Source: Paraglaciecola polaris LMG 21857
GTDB lineage: Bacteria; Pseudomonadota; Gammaproteobacteria; Enterobacterales; Alteromonadaceae
DNA: 63,716 nucleotides
Reading direction: 5' to 3'
NCBI RefSeq assembly: GCF_000315055.1
Contig: NZ_BAER01000051.1
Location: forward strand, 1 to 63,716
The notes beneath the pieces are model-generated. The model made no database searches. It was not told the DNA's origin and was given only the letters and a program-made list of their open reading frames with translations. Within the stretch, counting starts at the first letter, position 1. The number at the start of each line of letters is the position of its first letter. This document shows positions 14,531 to 24,300 of this stretch, one piece after another. A program made the position numbers and the translations under genes.

Positions 14531-17500
14531 TCAATTATTCCCCGAAATTTCTTCCGTTGCCTCCTGGCGTAATTTCTGAGCATCCATTCCGTTTAGCCTC
14601 TCAATAGCTCTTTCTGCGGCACTCTGACGATTTCCATCCACGTTTAGCGTACTTCCTGAGCCTGTGAGTCTTTCCAGATCCAGTGACGGTACTTCGGGTA
14701 GGTTGCCCGTGATCGACAAGATACCTATCCATTCATCCAGATTGACTTGGCTCCAATCCACCTGGTTTAACTGACTCGCGGTCAATCCTTCACAGTTGGG
14801 AGATTTCGCACTGCCCCAGCCAAGGCCCAATTGCGGACGCACTTGCTCTTGAATGATCCGTGAAAGCGGCGAAGTAAAGCAGCAATATGATTGCCGTTTC
14901 TCAACACAGGCACCTAAGAACTTAGACTTGCAGTAAGAGCCCACATAGTGGCAACTCTTCAATACCCGCTTAGCGTTCATCTCAAACTCACTCTGCTCAC
15001 ATTTCCAGATAAGCTGAATGAGGATCATGGTGACTGAGTAAATCATGTAGGCCGTCATAACCGTACTCAGAACCGCGCCCGCAGCGCCACCCAGCGCAAA
15101 GTTACCACCCGATACAACACCATCGGCTCCAACCGCGCCACCAACGTTACTAAACAGTGCCGATTGCGCCCCCGAACCAAAGGTAGAGCCTACCCACTCA
15201 GCCGTTTTGTTGGTCAACACCTGCATAAAGCCAGTCGCAGCTTGCTCCGCTCCCGCGCCAGCAGCCGTTGATGGCCCAGCCCCCATGAGAGAGTCCCATG
15301 CAGACACAAAAGGCTCTTTAACCGCACTCCAGGTACTCGTGATCGGTTCCCTAAGCGTATTCCACGAACCATAGATTGCAGAAGACGGATTCATGGCCAT
15401 GACTGCCGTATCAAGCTTGTTAACCGCCACTATCATCGTGATGTAGTCCGATAACGACACGCCACTTGGCTTTTCACAGCAATCCACTATGCCACCAACG
15501 GCTTTTTTGCACTGGCCAGCATTACCTTTAAAGACCGTACACTCGACGTTATCTTGGCCATCAGCTCCCGTACATGACATATCATTGGTCATAAACTGCG
15601 CAGCATTGAGCATCGCAGCGGCCTCTGCAAAGTTAGCCTGCTTGATTGACTCTGGCTCTAAACAATCTGTGCCCATACAGCGAACTGGGCCCTCACAGTT
15701 GAATTGAGTTTCCATTCGTGCATTTTGCACTTCAACGCTTTGTCCACAGTCATACACCAAACTTTGGATATAGCAGAAGCCTTCATGACCAGCCCCGCCT
15801 TCAGTGCATTCGGTTCTGACATACTGGCAGGCAGGGTTTTGCTCTAGCGCGGCACACGTATTGGTGGTCGTGTTTTGTCCGTTATTGACGATGGTTTGTG
15901 TATTACCATTGGCATCTACCCAGCTATCTGAGCTGCCCATGTTGAACTCTGGATGAGCAGTCGAAGCATTGTAGGTTGCTCTTGCCCTCCAGCATGAGAG
16001 TCCCAGTCCATCAGAGCTGCCGCGACTGGTTAAATGAGCAGGAGACGAAACAACAGCCGGATAAAGACTTCCAAGCTTCGCCAACTCGCTACTACCAACC
16101 GTTAACCCGTCGATTCGTTTTGTGCCCGTATCCAAACACTGCCACTGCACCGCAGTAAACTGATCCGTTTGCATCAAGCATTGGTCTATGCCGGGATCAC
16201 TTGATTGATGAACAACGTCCTGCTCTAAGTACTTGCCAGAGAAGGTCATGGAAGCGCTCAGTTTCGCAGGAGCCAAGCACTTCTGAACTTCTCGGCTGCA
16301 AGTGTCGAAATCGACTTTGTTCCAGCCGGAATCGCATCTGGAACGAGTGACCTCCTGGGGTTCATGCCACGAAATAATCGACCCATTAACGACTTTACAC
16401 AATGAGCCAACCAAGGTTCCTTTTGGACAGGTCATTTCAGGGTATTTAATGGACGGTTTCGTCTCAGTCACCGTCTCCTTATTGCCCGTCAATGAGAGTG
16501 TCGTTTTCCAGCCATTTGCCTTGGATGGCAACTCGGTGATTTTTATCTCAGTATTTTGATTATCAAAAATCCTCAGCGTAGCGTTTCCAGTTTGCATAGT
16601 ACTGCTGTGCTGTGGAACAAAACTGAGCGTTTCGGAGCTAAAGCAACCACGCTCAATGGACCAGCTTTGTTGATGGGTTTCAGCGGATACACGTCGCTCT
16701 AACTGACACTCAGTAAGCGTGCTGATCTTCTCGCACACCTGGTAATCCGGTACATGCTTGGTTTCAGTAAATGGCGTAATCGTCTGAGTAGGCTCACAGG
16801 CCTCAAAACTACTCGGCATAAGATTGGATACCACGCACTTTGGATCGCTGGTTTGCAATCCACAGTCATAGGTATCGGTAAAACGAATGCATTCACCTCT
16901 ATCATTGGTTTCGGCACATTCTGACGACATGAAGCCACAGGAAGGGTTCGCTTCAAGCACTTGGCAGGCCTGATTTTCAATCCCCTTATAGCTTTCATCA
17001 TCCACACTAACTTGTACACGCCGACACAAAGGCGATATGCCAGCCACTGGGCTTGGGGCAAAGTAGGATTCACAAACTGAAACACCATTAACCACCGTAC
17101 ATCCGTTGGTTGAAGAAGGCTGATCCGTGCATTGAATGCTGTAGTCTGAAAACTTAGCTGGGATATCCGCTGCTTGTTCGATACAGGATTGTGGCGACCA
17201 ACTATCATTCATCACCACCTTGGTTGGATCAAAGTGCACCTTGATGCGTGCATACCCCTCACCACTACCCGTAACCGATACGCGAATTTTTATCGGCACT
17301 TCTAAACCGGGCTCTACCGCTTTTAGCTTGGCAGTGAGATCGGTATTTGGATTGCGCTCCCAACTGGTACTGAGCTCGCAGCGACCTGCCGTTTCTGGTG
17401 GAAAGTTATTGTTCGGCCCAGACCAGACTTTCTGATCGCCAAGCCACACTTGCATGTAGTCATCCCATTTGGCGTACTCAAGAACGGCTGAGGTAATCGC

Positions 17501-18223
17501 ATCGGGGTTCACAACTTTGAGTGTGATGGCCTGTTCGAACACTTTACAACTGCCACTCCAGTAGTTGTCACCAATTCGTCCTATCCAAACTTCAAGACAC
17601 CCCTCACCACAAGAGCGAAGGTTCATCGGTCCAGAAACATGTTCAATAATGCCTGCCGTGTAATCGTGAGTAATAGTGCAGCTGTTAACCGCTGTATTGA
17701 GCCTGTCACATTGCTGGTAGTTTGGACTGCCTTCACCTTGAGACTCACAGCCGGGGAAGCTTTGCGTTAATAGATTTGGGTCAGTTTGAACCGCATCAGT
17801 TAATGCCCAAAGGGGATCATTGACCATATCTGGCCGCGACCGGTCTTTGATTTGCTGTAGCGAGCGAAACGCCTCACCCGTAACGCCACTTTCGGATGCC
17901 ATGCTCTCTTGGCGCTGCGTCCCCAATTGATTCATGCTGGCATCAGAGCCATAAACGCCCGTTAAGACATCCAATGAGCCCTGATCCATACCAGGGAAAA
18001 GCTCTTGCAAGTTAATCGTCTCATTTCCACTGCCATTCGGCACCGACAATGTATTGCCATTGAGTGCGGGCATCGTCCAGTTTTGCAGTAATTGCTTACC
18101 TTCTTGTTGTCCGCTTAAGCCGGATTGGCGCTGCACATCAGCGGCCACACCATGTAAGGGCAAGCACGCCATAGTGATTGATAAAACACCCGCTAAAACT
18201 CGGGTAAAAAGTGTTGGTTTCAT
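14531..18223 (-). CDS. traN: TraN mating-pair stabilisation protein
   Basis: This 1230-residue, cysteine-rich outer-membrane adhesin stabilises donor-recipient contact. A signal peptide is visible (MKPTLFTRVLAGVLSITMAC, cleavage near VAA-D). Dozens of cysteines recur in CxxxxC-type spacing, and the C-terminal quarter has the conserved TraN region with a hydrophobic stretch (VMTAYMIYSVTMILIQLIW) before a final Cys cluster. The length is about twice that of F-plasmid TraN, as expected for this ICE group. It is the last gene of the traC-to-traN transcript. Confidence 0.95.
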   Translation of the reverse strand: MKPTLFTRVLAGVLSITMACLPLHGVAADVQRQSGLSGQQEGKQLLQNWTMPALNGNTLSVPNGSGNETINLQELFPGMDQGSLDVLTGVYGSDASMNQLGTQRQESMASESGVTGEAFRSLQQIKDRSRPDMVNDPLWALTDAVQTDPNLLTQSFPGCESQGEGSPNYQQCDRLNTAVNSCTITHDYTAGIIEHVSGPMNLRSCGEGCLEVWIGRIGDNYWSGSCKVFEQAITLKVVNPDAITSAVLEYAKWDDYMQVWLGDQKVWSGPNNNFPPETAGRCELSTSWERNPNTDLTAKLKAVEPGLEVPIKIRVSVTGSGEGYARIKVHFDPTKVVMNDSWSPQSCIEQAADIPAKFSDYSIQCTDQPSSTNGCTVVNGVSVCESYFAPSPVAGISPLCRRVQVSVDDESYKGIENQACQVLEANPSCGFMSSECAETNDRGECIRFTDTYDCGLQTSDPKCVVSNLMPSSFEACEPTQTITPFTETKHVPDYQVCEKISTLTECQLERRVSAETHQQSWSIERGCFSSETLSFVPQHSSTMQTGNATLRIFDNQNTEIKITELPSKANGWKTTLSLTGNKETVTETKPSIKYPEMTCPKGTLVGSLCKVVNGSIISWHEPQEVTRSRCDSGWNKVDFDTCSREVQKCLAPAKLSASMTFSGKYLEQDVVHQSSDPGIDQCLMQTDQFTAVQWQCLDTGTKRIDGLTVGSSELAKLGSLYPAVVSSPAHLTSRGSSDGLGLSCWRARATYNASTAHPEFNMGSSDSWVDANGNTQTIVNNGQNTTTNTCAALEQNPACQYVRTECTEGGAGHEGFCYIQSLVYDCGQSVEVQNARMETQFNCEGPVRCMGTDCLEPESIKQANFAEAAAMLNAAQFMTNDMSCTGADGQDNVECTVFKGNAGQCKKAVGGIVDCCEKPSGVSLSDYITMIVAVNKLDTAVMAMNPSSAIYGSWNTLREPITSTWSAVKEPFVSAWDSLMGAGPSTAAGAGAEQAATGFMQVLTNKTAEWVGSTFGSGAQSALFSNVGGAVGADGVVSGGNFALGGAAGAVLSTVMTAYMIYSVTMILIQLIWKCEQSEFEMNAKRVLKSCHYVGSYCKSKFLGACVEKRQSYCCFTSPLSRIIQEQVRPQLGLGWGSAKSPNCEGLTASQLNQVDWSQVNLDEWIGILSITGNLPEVPSLDLERLTGSGSTLNVDGNRQSAAERAIERLNGMDAQKLRQEATEEISGNN

Positions 18224-18225
18224 GG

Positions 18226-19254
18226 TTAACCTCCCGAGTTACAGCAGTCTTGCCAGCGCCACAAAATGTAGAGCGCATCTTCACCGGCACCGGGGATCGT
18301 TCGCCACTCTCCCCATTTCATGGTGCTTTCACCGATGACATGCGCACTTTCAGTTTCCGGTACAGGGAAGAACATACTCATCTTGTATTGGGATTTCGGT
18401 AGCATGGGTTCGATAACAGGTCGGCATAGCGCACTGTTCCCCATTGTTCGCCTAGCAAGACCACGCCTGTGTTGAGCCGCGATTGCACGCGCCGCTAAAT
18501 GGCTGGTATTTTCAGCTAATGAGCCAAAGGCTAAGGTGTGGCCAGATAACGGGTAGAGATGGCCCCAACTGCCAGCACACCAAAACAACTGGTCGATGGG
18601 TTTACCAAGCGTTGATGAAGCAGCGTCAGCGGTACAAGCTGATATAGCCAATGGATTGGCAACGGCAGCCGCTTCAGGCTGAGTAAAAAAGGCCAGTTCA
18701 TCGTTCAGCCATGTTGGGTCCAATTCCGACAAATACATCAAGTCAAAGTCCATGTAACCATCGGCATTGCAATTGCCATCCATGAACAAATCGAGCATGA
18801 CCAAAAGCGGAAAGGCATAATAATGGTAATGGTAGAAAGCAAGATCACCGGTATCGTATTCACCCTCACCGTGACCACCTTGCAATCGCCTATCACCTAA
18901 CGGTAAGCGAATCCCTCCCAGTGAAGGTGAACAACCTGGCGTTCTGACCAGTTCAATTAAACGCGCTGGCTCCCACATACTGGTAACAATACCTGGCCTT
19001 GGCACGCCTAAGTTGTCTTCACATAAGCAAAATGACTTATTTGATGCGCCGCTTGGGACATTGCCAGAGCCAAGAGGAAGACCGGCAACCCGGATAGGAA
19101 AAATGCATGACCAGCAAACATCCGTCAGCAACTTGCCGGACAATAACCCCGAGTCTGGGCAAGTCAATTCGGCTTTTGCAGGAATAGATGCGCTTAGGGC
19201 AAACATGACAACGAGAGTCCGCATCAGGCGATACGTATTATTGAGCTTTTGCAT
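18226..19254 (-). CDS. traU: TraU pilus assembly protein
   Basis: This periplasmic protein of about 342 residues is needed for pilus assembly and DNA transfer in F-type systems. It has a signal peptide (LMRTLVVMFALSASIPAKA) and Cys-rich conserved segments (CPDSGLLSGKLLTDVCWSC). I chose the ATG at 19254 (MQKLNNTYR), which has AGGAG correctly placed, over a TTG six bases upstream. The start overlaps the end of the trbC-traW gene, and traN begins three bases after its stop, so expression is coupled. Confidence 0.93.
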   Translation of the reverse strand: MQKLNNTYRLMRTLVVMFALSASIPAKAELTCPDSGLLSGKLLTDVCWSCIFPIRVAGLPLGSGNVPSGASNKSFCLCEDNLGVPRPGIVTSMWEPARLIELVRTPGCSPSLGGIRLPLGDRRLQGGHGEGEYDTGDLAFYHYHYYAFPLLVMLDLFMDGNCNADGYMDFDLMYLSELDPTWLNDELAFFTQPEAAAVANPLAISACTADAASSTLGKPIDQLFWCAGSWGHLYPLSGHTLAFGSLAENTSHLAARAIAAQHRRGLARRTMGNSALCRPVIEPMLPKSQYKMSMFFPVPETESAHVIGESTMKWGEWRTIPGAGEDALYILWRWQDCCNSGG

Positions 19255-20362
19255 GAACAAGCTCCTTTGCTGGAATTTCTTCTATTTCAAACGCGAGTCC
19301 CTTTGCTTGAACAAACGATGGGGTGACTTGCAAATCAAAGCGCTGCTTTAGCGAGGCATTGAGAAGATAAACCGGACTGTCCAATGTCTTTTCGAGCGCA
19401 TTGAGGCTATTCCAACCTTGAGCACGGTCGAGCTGCGTGGTGATAAGCGTAATGCGGCGCAGCGTCCTATCTTGGCCCTCAAGCCAATGCGCTACTGCGT
19501 CCACTTCTTCAGCGTTCGACGCATTAAACACCACGAGCTGCTGAGTAAATGGCAAGGCTTTGAGCGGGTTAACACGCGTTCCTGCTGGGATCAATGTTCG
19601 GCCATTGGCATCCAATAGTGGCCGCTGCATGACGATGGTTGGATCAACCGTTCTTATCCGATACTGCGTGGCTTTGGGTAACTCAGTAAATGTTTGGCGA
19701 GACCAGAAACGCTCAATGGCTTTTTTCTTTAACGCTCCCAAGTCAATCGACTGTAAACGCTGCATCGCTACTTGCATCAAATCCGGTTCTAAAATCGAAT
19801 GAATAGGACCGCGTTGACCCAATGAACCGGTATTGCCTGTTTCAATTTGACGCTGCAACCAGTCCTTGCTGTAAACCCCTAGTGCACTTGCAGTCACCTT
19901 GTCATCTTCTATGCGGAAAATGGCAGGCACGCTAGTCACCCGCCAGTGTACAAAGGCTTTCGGGTCGATTCGAACCTGAGGAACAGGATCAAGCCCTGTC
20001 ATCAGGGTATGCCAATCACGGATAGCTGCCCCCAAGGTCTTTCCTTCAGGAATTCCCCGAAACAACACAATAGCGCCGGTAGCACTGGCCTCTTTAAATA
20101 GCTGCTTCAGTGAGGAATCTCCCAGTGAGGACGACGCAAATATCAACCATTCATCGTCGTGTTTGAGCGACGCAGGTTGTTCAATCGGTGAAAAAGGCTC
20201 GATAAATTCAGATGAACCATCCACAGCACTTTGTAAAATGCTGCGGCTCATTTCGACGATCTTTTTGTCCTCGTCAGACAACGGATAAGGCTCTTGTGCC
20301 CAGGACACTTGCACCCAAGCCAATGGAGCAACCAACAAAAATAAGAGGCATAGTCTTCTCAT
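19238..20362 (-). CDS. traW: TrbC-TraW fusion, pilus assembly
   Basis: The mature protein of about 374 residues joins two F-plasmid functions: a TrbC-like N-terminal half (IFASSSLGDSSLKQLFKEAS) and a TraW-like C-terminal half (IPAGTRVNPLKALPF, then FVQAKGLAFEIEEIPA). A signal peptide starts MRRLCLLFLLVAPLAWVQVS. The upstream in-frame extension to 20458 overlaps trhF and is rejected; AGGAGG lies just before the chosen start. It acts in the periplasm during pilus extension. Confidence 0.88.
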   Translation of the reverse strand: MRRLCLLFLLVAPLAWVQVSWAQEPYPLSDEDKKIVEMSRSILQSAVDGSSEFIEPFSPIEQPASLKHDDEWLIFASSSLGDSSLKQLFKEASATGAIVLFRGIPEGKTLGAAIRDWHTLMTGLDPVPQVRIDPKAFVHWRVTSVPAIFRIEDDKVTASALGVYSKDWLQRQIETGNTGSLGQRGPIHSILEPDLMQVAMQRLQSIDLGALKKKAIERFWSRQTFTELPKATQYRIRTVDPTIVMQRPLLDANGRTLIPAGTRVNPLKALPFTQQLVVFNASNAEEVDAVAHWLEGQDRTLRRITLITTQLDRAQGWNSLNALEKTLDSPVYLLNASLKQRFDLQVTPSFVQAKGLAFEIEEIPAKELVHAKAQ

Positions 20363-20372
20363 CATCCACCTC

Positions 20373-20885
20373 CTACCAAAGCGGCCAAGCGCGACCGACA
20401 ATCTGCTCGCGCTTAACGGCATTCCAATAACGGGAGTCGAAACTCGTTGCGGCCTCACCAGAAAACCAATACTCGTTTTCTTGCAGCGTCAATGAGCGGC
20501 TAAATTCTGTTTCAGCCACACCAAGACGCTGGGCTAATGCCATGCCGGTAGAGACTTCAGCACCGTTCACCAGCACATGCTCAGGCGTCACCTTGACTTC
20601 ATCCCCTGGCATCCCTGTTAGGCGTTTCAGCATCCGAGTACCGTCGTTATATAACGGAGCGAGTCCTTTTGAATGGAAGGCATACAAACCATCCTTAACG
20701 GGCTCTTTATTCCATAAGTCAATCAGATACACCGTGGTATCAGGCAGACAGCGCTCTTGCTGGGTATCAATACCTATTCGGTAGCGCATCATGGCGTAGG
20801 TGCCTACCAAGGCCATGATTAACGCAAGAACGGTCAACCGAATGAGATATGGCCGCCAAGGCATTCTTTTACGGAGTATCTGCAT
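20373..20885 (-). CDS. trhF: TrhF, S26-like conjugative signal peptidase
   Basis: This 170-residue inner-membrane protein resembles the conjugative S26 peptidases that mature pilin. One N-terminal transmembrane helix (LIRLTVLALIMALVGTYAMM) precedes the catalytic region. The Lys motif is intact (MLKRLTGMPGDEV, K87). The nucleophile position reads RCLPDTTVYLI, with Cys46 where the family usually has Ser. It lies between the trbI-like gene and traW, with an overlap to the former. Either it works with a Cys-Lys dyad, or it is a non-catalytic relative. Confidence 0.82.
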   Translation of the reverse strand: MQILRKRMPWRPYLIRLTVLALIMALVGTYAMMRYRIGIDTQQERCLPDTTVYLIDLWNKEPVKDGLYAFHSKGLAPLYNDGTRMLKRLTGMPGDEVKVTPEHVLVNGAEVSTGMALAQRLGVAETEFSRSLTLQENEYWFSGEAATSFDSRYWNAVKREQIVGRAWPLW

Positions 20886-21216
20886 GAGACACCTCCTTTG
20901 AGCCTACTGGCACGAAAACAGAATCATCAGCGCCAACCACCGCTTGGGCATCCAGCACGATAAAACCGGCTGCTTTTAACTTTTCAATTTGCTGATTGGT
21001 CTGAAGCAACCTGGATTCGATGTCTTGTTCGCTGGCATTAGGACCCAGTGACAACACCGCATCCCCAAAATCCACGACTGCAATGGGCGTACTTAACGCC
21101 AACTGGCTGTGGATGGGTTCGAGTGTTTTCATTAAGAGCCAGCTGGTCATTAAACCGCTACCAGCAATAGACAAAGTAATAGAGGCCATAAATGGCCAAA
21201 GCGTGGACTTATTCAT
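20869..21216 (-). CDS. TrbI-like F-type transfer protein
   Basis: The 115-residue protein has one N-terminal transmembrane helix (LWPFMASITLSIAGSGLMTSW). A short periplasmic region follows, with VVDFGDAVL and a helical QTNQQIEKLKAAGFIVLDAQ segment typical of F-type TrbI. In F, TrbI influences pilus retraction. It overlaps both traC (21209-21216) and trhF (20869-20885), so it is translationally coupled inside the pilus operon. Confidence 0.7.
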   Translation of the reverse strand: MNKSTLWPFMASITLSIAGSGLMTSWLLMKTLEPIHSQLALSTPIAVVDFGDAVLSLGPNASEQDIESRLLQTNQQIEKLKAAGFIVLDAQAVVGADDSVFVPVGSKEVSHADTP

Positions 21217-23626
21217 AGCCTCGCTCCTTCAACAACTGAGAGATGGCATCAGCAACAGAAAGGCCTTTGCGCGTTAACTGCTTAATCGCGTTTACATCTT
21301 CTGCACGGGACGAGTACAACAGCTTGTGAAACGGATCGACGATAAGGCGGCCAATCCCGGTGCCCATTTCGGTAATAAAGAAAATTTCGGAATAGACACC
21401 CGTGACGGTATGAACGGTTTTCAGGTATTCGTAGCCGCCTTCACCTAGTGGCAAGCGACCTTCTTTTTTGAGTGCGTTGATGGTTTCAGCTTTTTGGCCA
21501 AGCAGGTACATATTGGCCGAGTTTTCAGCGATGGCTTTACCTGTTGGGCTGTCATACAAATCGTTGACCGACTGCGTTACCGTTACAGCACTGCCGCCAT
21601 ATTTTCGAAATCGACGGTAACCCGTCTCGATGAACTTACCGACATCACCTTGAGTCAGCAGATCCCAAGCTTCGTCAATGAACACAATCTTGCGTCGATC
21701 CCGCTCACCTAAGTACATCTCTTGTTGGATTTGGTAGATAAGCTGAAGCAACACCACTTGTTGTAGATGCTTACGCCCCTTGAGTTCTTCTAACTCCAAA
21801 ACGGTGAAACGGTTTTTGAAGCGAATATTGTTGTGGCCATTAAAGAAGCGGCCATATTCGCCCTTTGTCGTAAACGGATAGAGCTGCTCACCCACGTCTT
21901 GCACACGACGGTCTTCATGATTTTTTAAAGCCTCTGCCACATCATCAACTAACATGGCACGACCTTTTTTCTCCCACAGTTCACGTGTCTGACGCTTTAG
22001 ATTGGCCATCTGAAAATCGGTTAATGACTGCGTAGGTGCGGCCATTGCGGCCAATAACCCAACCAGTACATCCGCTTCTTCGTCATAGTCCTCAACGATT
22101 TCAAACGGATTTAAGCAAATGCCACTGTCCCGCCCGAACTGTAAGAACTCTCCGTCATAGACTTCACACAGCTTTTCATAAGAGCGGCCAACATCAATCA
22201 CCCAGCATTGCCCGCCTTCAGATAAGTAGGAAGAGATGATTTCGTTCACCAGGAAAGACTTGCCCGACCCTGATTGCGCCGCGATGCAACAGTTGTAATT
22301 ACTGCCTGAGTCATAAAGGGACACACTCATGATCTGGCCATTGCGGGAAACAAAGTTAATCACCGGCGTGCCCGTGCCTTTCCAATCTGCAAACAAAGGC
22401 AATAGCGGGATCACATGCCGTGTCGCCATGGTCTTGAATCGAAACAAGTCGTTCATCGCCTGGCGATCAGCACCAAATGGCAAGGCATTCAGGAAAATGG
22501 GCAAACAGAAGTACTTGTCTTCCATCAGCTCAAATCCGAGTTCTTTGAAGTAAGTTCGAGCATTTGAAACAGAGCTGATGGACGCCTCTTCCGTCGGTGA
22601 AAACAGCGTTAAGGTCATGTTTGCCCGAATAGGACGATCACCTTCTTGCAAGGCTTCAAAAAGAACATCAAATCCCTTTTTCTTGGCTGCAAGCACCGGC
22701 ACAAACTTGAGCATCGGGCCATAAGCCTGATTGACCGCCCATTGACGCTTCGTCTCTAAACGAGATCGCATCGCCTCAGCTGAAGGAAAGTGAATGGTGA
22801 CATTCAGCAAAAAGCTGCCGCGTAAACCGCGACTGCCCGTCATCATATCGCCCGCAAAACTTGCGGCATGACCAAACCAGATCCGCTCAGGCAAGCGCTT
22901 AAACGATAAGGTTTTAACTCGGTAATCACCCAGCATCAGACCTTGGCTATCCACCTTGATAGCTCGGTCATAATCCAACACTTGCTCTCGAAGTGGTTTA
23001 TCTGCCTCACTTCGAATTGGAGATGGATTACGCCAAGAAGCATCTTTTCCCCAGTTAAGCTGCGCACTTAATGCCGCGAGCCAGTTTCGGTCAGTCATCT
23101 CAGAGACGCGAAAACCAACCGTTGCCAGCGCTTGCGAGAAAGAAGCCCGAAGCGCGGATGCTCGACTCAACTCACGCTCCGTCGGTATAGGACTTTCCAA
23201 AGGCAATTTGCAGGTGACGATCAGTTGAAAGTTGCGTACCTGAGTCTGGGTCGATTCTTCTATCGGTTGAACCGTGCCCCCATCGAGGAAATCCGCACGT
23301 TTGCGAATCGACGCCCTGAGCAATGGATCGGATTGACGATGCCTTAAGCCCATCATGCGCTGAAGGTCGGTTTGAATATCAGGCGAGGCGTACAGGCCAA
23401 ATTGCAGCAAAGTGTCTTTTGGCCAGTCGTTGTTGAGTAGAACATTAACCCTGTCTGCAACAGACTCATCACCACCAGGCAATGGGTCACATAGAAATCC
23501 AAAACCAACACTTTGGTCTTCCATGAAAAACAGTTGCTCATCGTCCGAATAGGCCAATACTGGCAAGAGCTCTGAAGCGCGTTGCCCTGAATACAGAGAG
23601 GCTTTCATTAACGCCCCTCCAACCAA
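21209..23626 (-). CDS. traC: TraC, VirB4-family secretion ATPase
   Basis: This 805-residue ATPase powers pilus assembly. Walker A AQSGSGKSFLVNEI lies near residue 450 and Walker B KIVFIDEAWDLL near 645. Other VirB4-type features are the HVIPLLPLFADWKGTGTP region before Walker A and VTVTQSVNDLY after Walker B. It follows dsbC with a short overlap (23608-23626). It is expected at the cytoplasmic face of the inner membrane. Confidence 0.96.
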   Translation of the reverse strand: MVGGALMKASLYSGQRASELLPVLAYSDDEQLFFMEDQSVGFGFLCDPLPGGDESVADRVNVLLNNDWPKDTLLQFGLYASPDIQTDLQRMMGLRHRQSDPLLRASIRKRADFLDGGTVQPIEESTQTQVRNFQLIVTCKLPLESPIPTERELSRASALRASFSQALATVGFRVSEMTDRNWLAALSAQLNWGKDASWRNPSPIRSEADKPLREQVLDYDRAIKVDSQGLMLGDYRVKTLSFKRLPERIWFGHAASFAGDMMTGSRGLRGSFLLNVTIHFPSAEAMRSRLETKRQWAVNQAYGPMLKFVPVLAAKKKGFDVLFEALQEGDRPIRANMTLTLFSPTEEASISSVSNARTYFKELGFELMEDKYFCLPIFLNALPFGADRQAMNDLFRFKTMATRHVIPLLPLFADWKGTGTPVINFVSRNGQIMSVSLYDSGSNYNCCIAAQSGSGKSFLVNEIISSYLSEGGQCWVIDVGRSYEKLCEVYDGEFLQFGRDSGICLNPFEIVEDYDEEADVLVGLLAAMAAPTQSLTDFQMANLKRQTRELWEKKGRAMLVDDVAEALKNHEDRRVQDVGEQLYPFTTKGEYGRFFNGHNNIRFKNRFTVLELEELKGRKHLQQVVLLQLIYQIQQEMYLGERDRRKIVFIDEAWDLLTQGDVGKFIETGYRRFRKYGGSAVTVTQSVNDLYDSPTGKAIAENSANMYLLGQKAETINALKKEGRLPLGEGGYEYLKTVHTVTGVYSEIFFITEMGTGIGRLIVDPFHKLLYSSRAEDVNAIKQLTRKGLSVADAISQLLKERGYE

Positions 23627-24300
23627 GCAGAAAGATCATAAGGACGGCCTCGACTGATGCGACCATCATTGGCGACGATGAAAGGCACACCTTGAATGCC
23701 CAGGATTTGAGCCGTCACCAAGGTACGCTGCATTGGCTCTAAGTTGCAGGCATCATCCTGTTCTAGGTTACCAATCCGGCCATTGAGCAATGCATCGGTG
23801 GCCGCTTTCTTGTCACGCGCACAGCCAAGCTGGCGAACCTGACGCTCTGAATCAGGACCAAGCACTGGCACAGGGAGTATTTGGAAGGTGTATTCTTTGG
23901 TTAGCGGTAAAGCTTGTTTCAAAAGCTCATGGCAGTGCGGGCATCGTGGGTCAACAAAGACCACCACTTTCTTTTTGCCTTCGCCCAGCGTCAGTGGGTT
24001 CAAATCATCCATTTTTAAGCCAAGACGACTTAAGTCCAGCGTGTTCCCCGCTTCACGAATTTCTTCAAGACTGGTAAGCGGCTTTTTCGACCAGGCATCA
24101 TAGAGCGTGCCATCAATGACGAACCGGCCACTGTCTGACATGAAAACAATACGGCCATTGCTTTCGACCGCTTTCATACCCGTGACAGGTAAAGAAACCA
24201 TGCCGTCAATTCTGCCAACGGGCGACACTTCAGACACAGGTTCAGCTTGAACCAATGGAGACAGCGCAAGCGCCAGAATAATTGGAGATAGTTTTCGCAT
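23608..24300 (-). CDS. dsbC: DsbC-type periplasmic disulfide isomerase
   Basis: The 230-residue protein has a signal peptide (MRKLSPIILALALSPLVQA). Its thioredoxin-fold active site C120-P-H-C123 (VDPRCPHCHELL) is followed by the cis-proline region GVPFIVANDG. It probably shuffles disulfides in the many cysteines of TraN and TraU encoded downstream in the same transcript. It is the first gene of the dsbC-to-traN operon; about 380 bp separate it from mosA. Confidence 0.92.
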   Translation of the reverse strand: MRKLSPIILALALSPLVQAEPVSEVSPVGRIDGMVSLPVTGMKAVESNGRIVFMSDSGRFVIDGTLYDAWSKKPLTSLEEIREAGNTLDLSRLGLKMDDLNPLTLGEGKKKVVVFVDPRCPHCHELLKQALPLTKEYTFQILPVPVLGPDSERQVRQLGCARDKKAATDALLNGRIGNLEQDDACNLEPMQRTLVTAQILGIQGVPFIVANDGRISRGRPYDLSAWLEGR

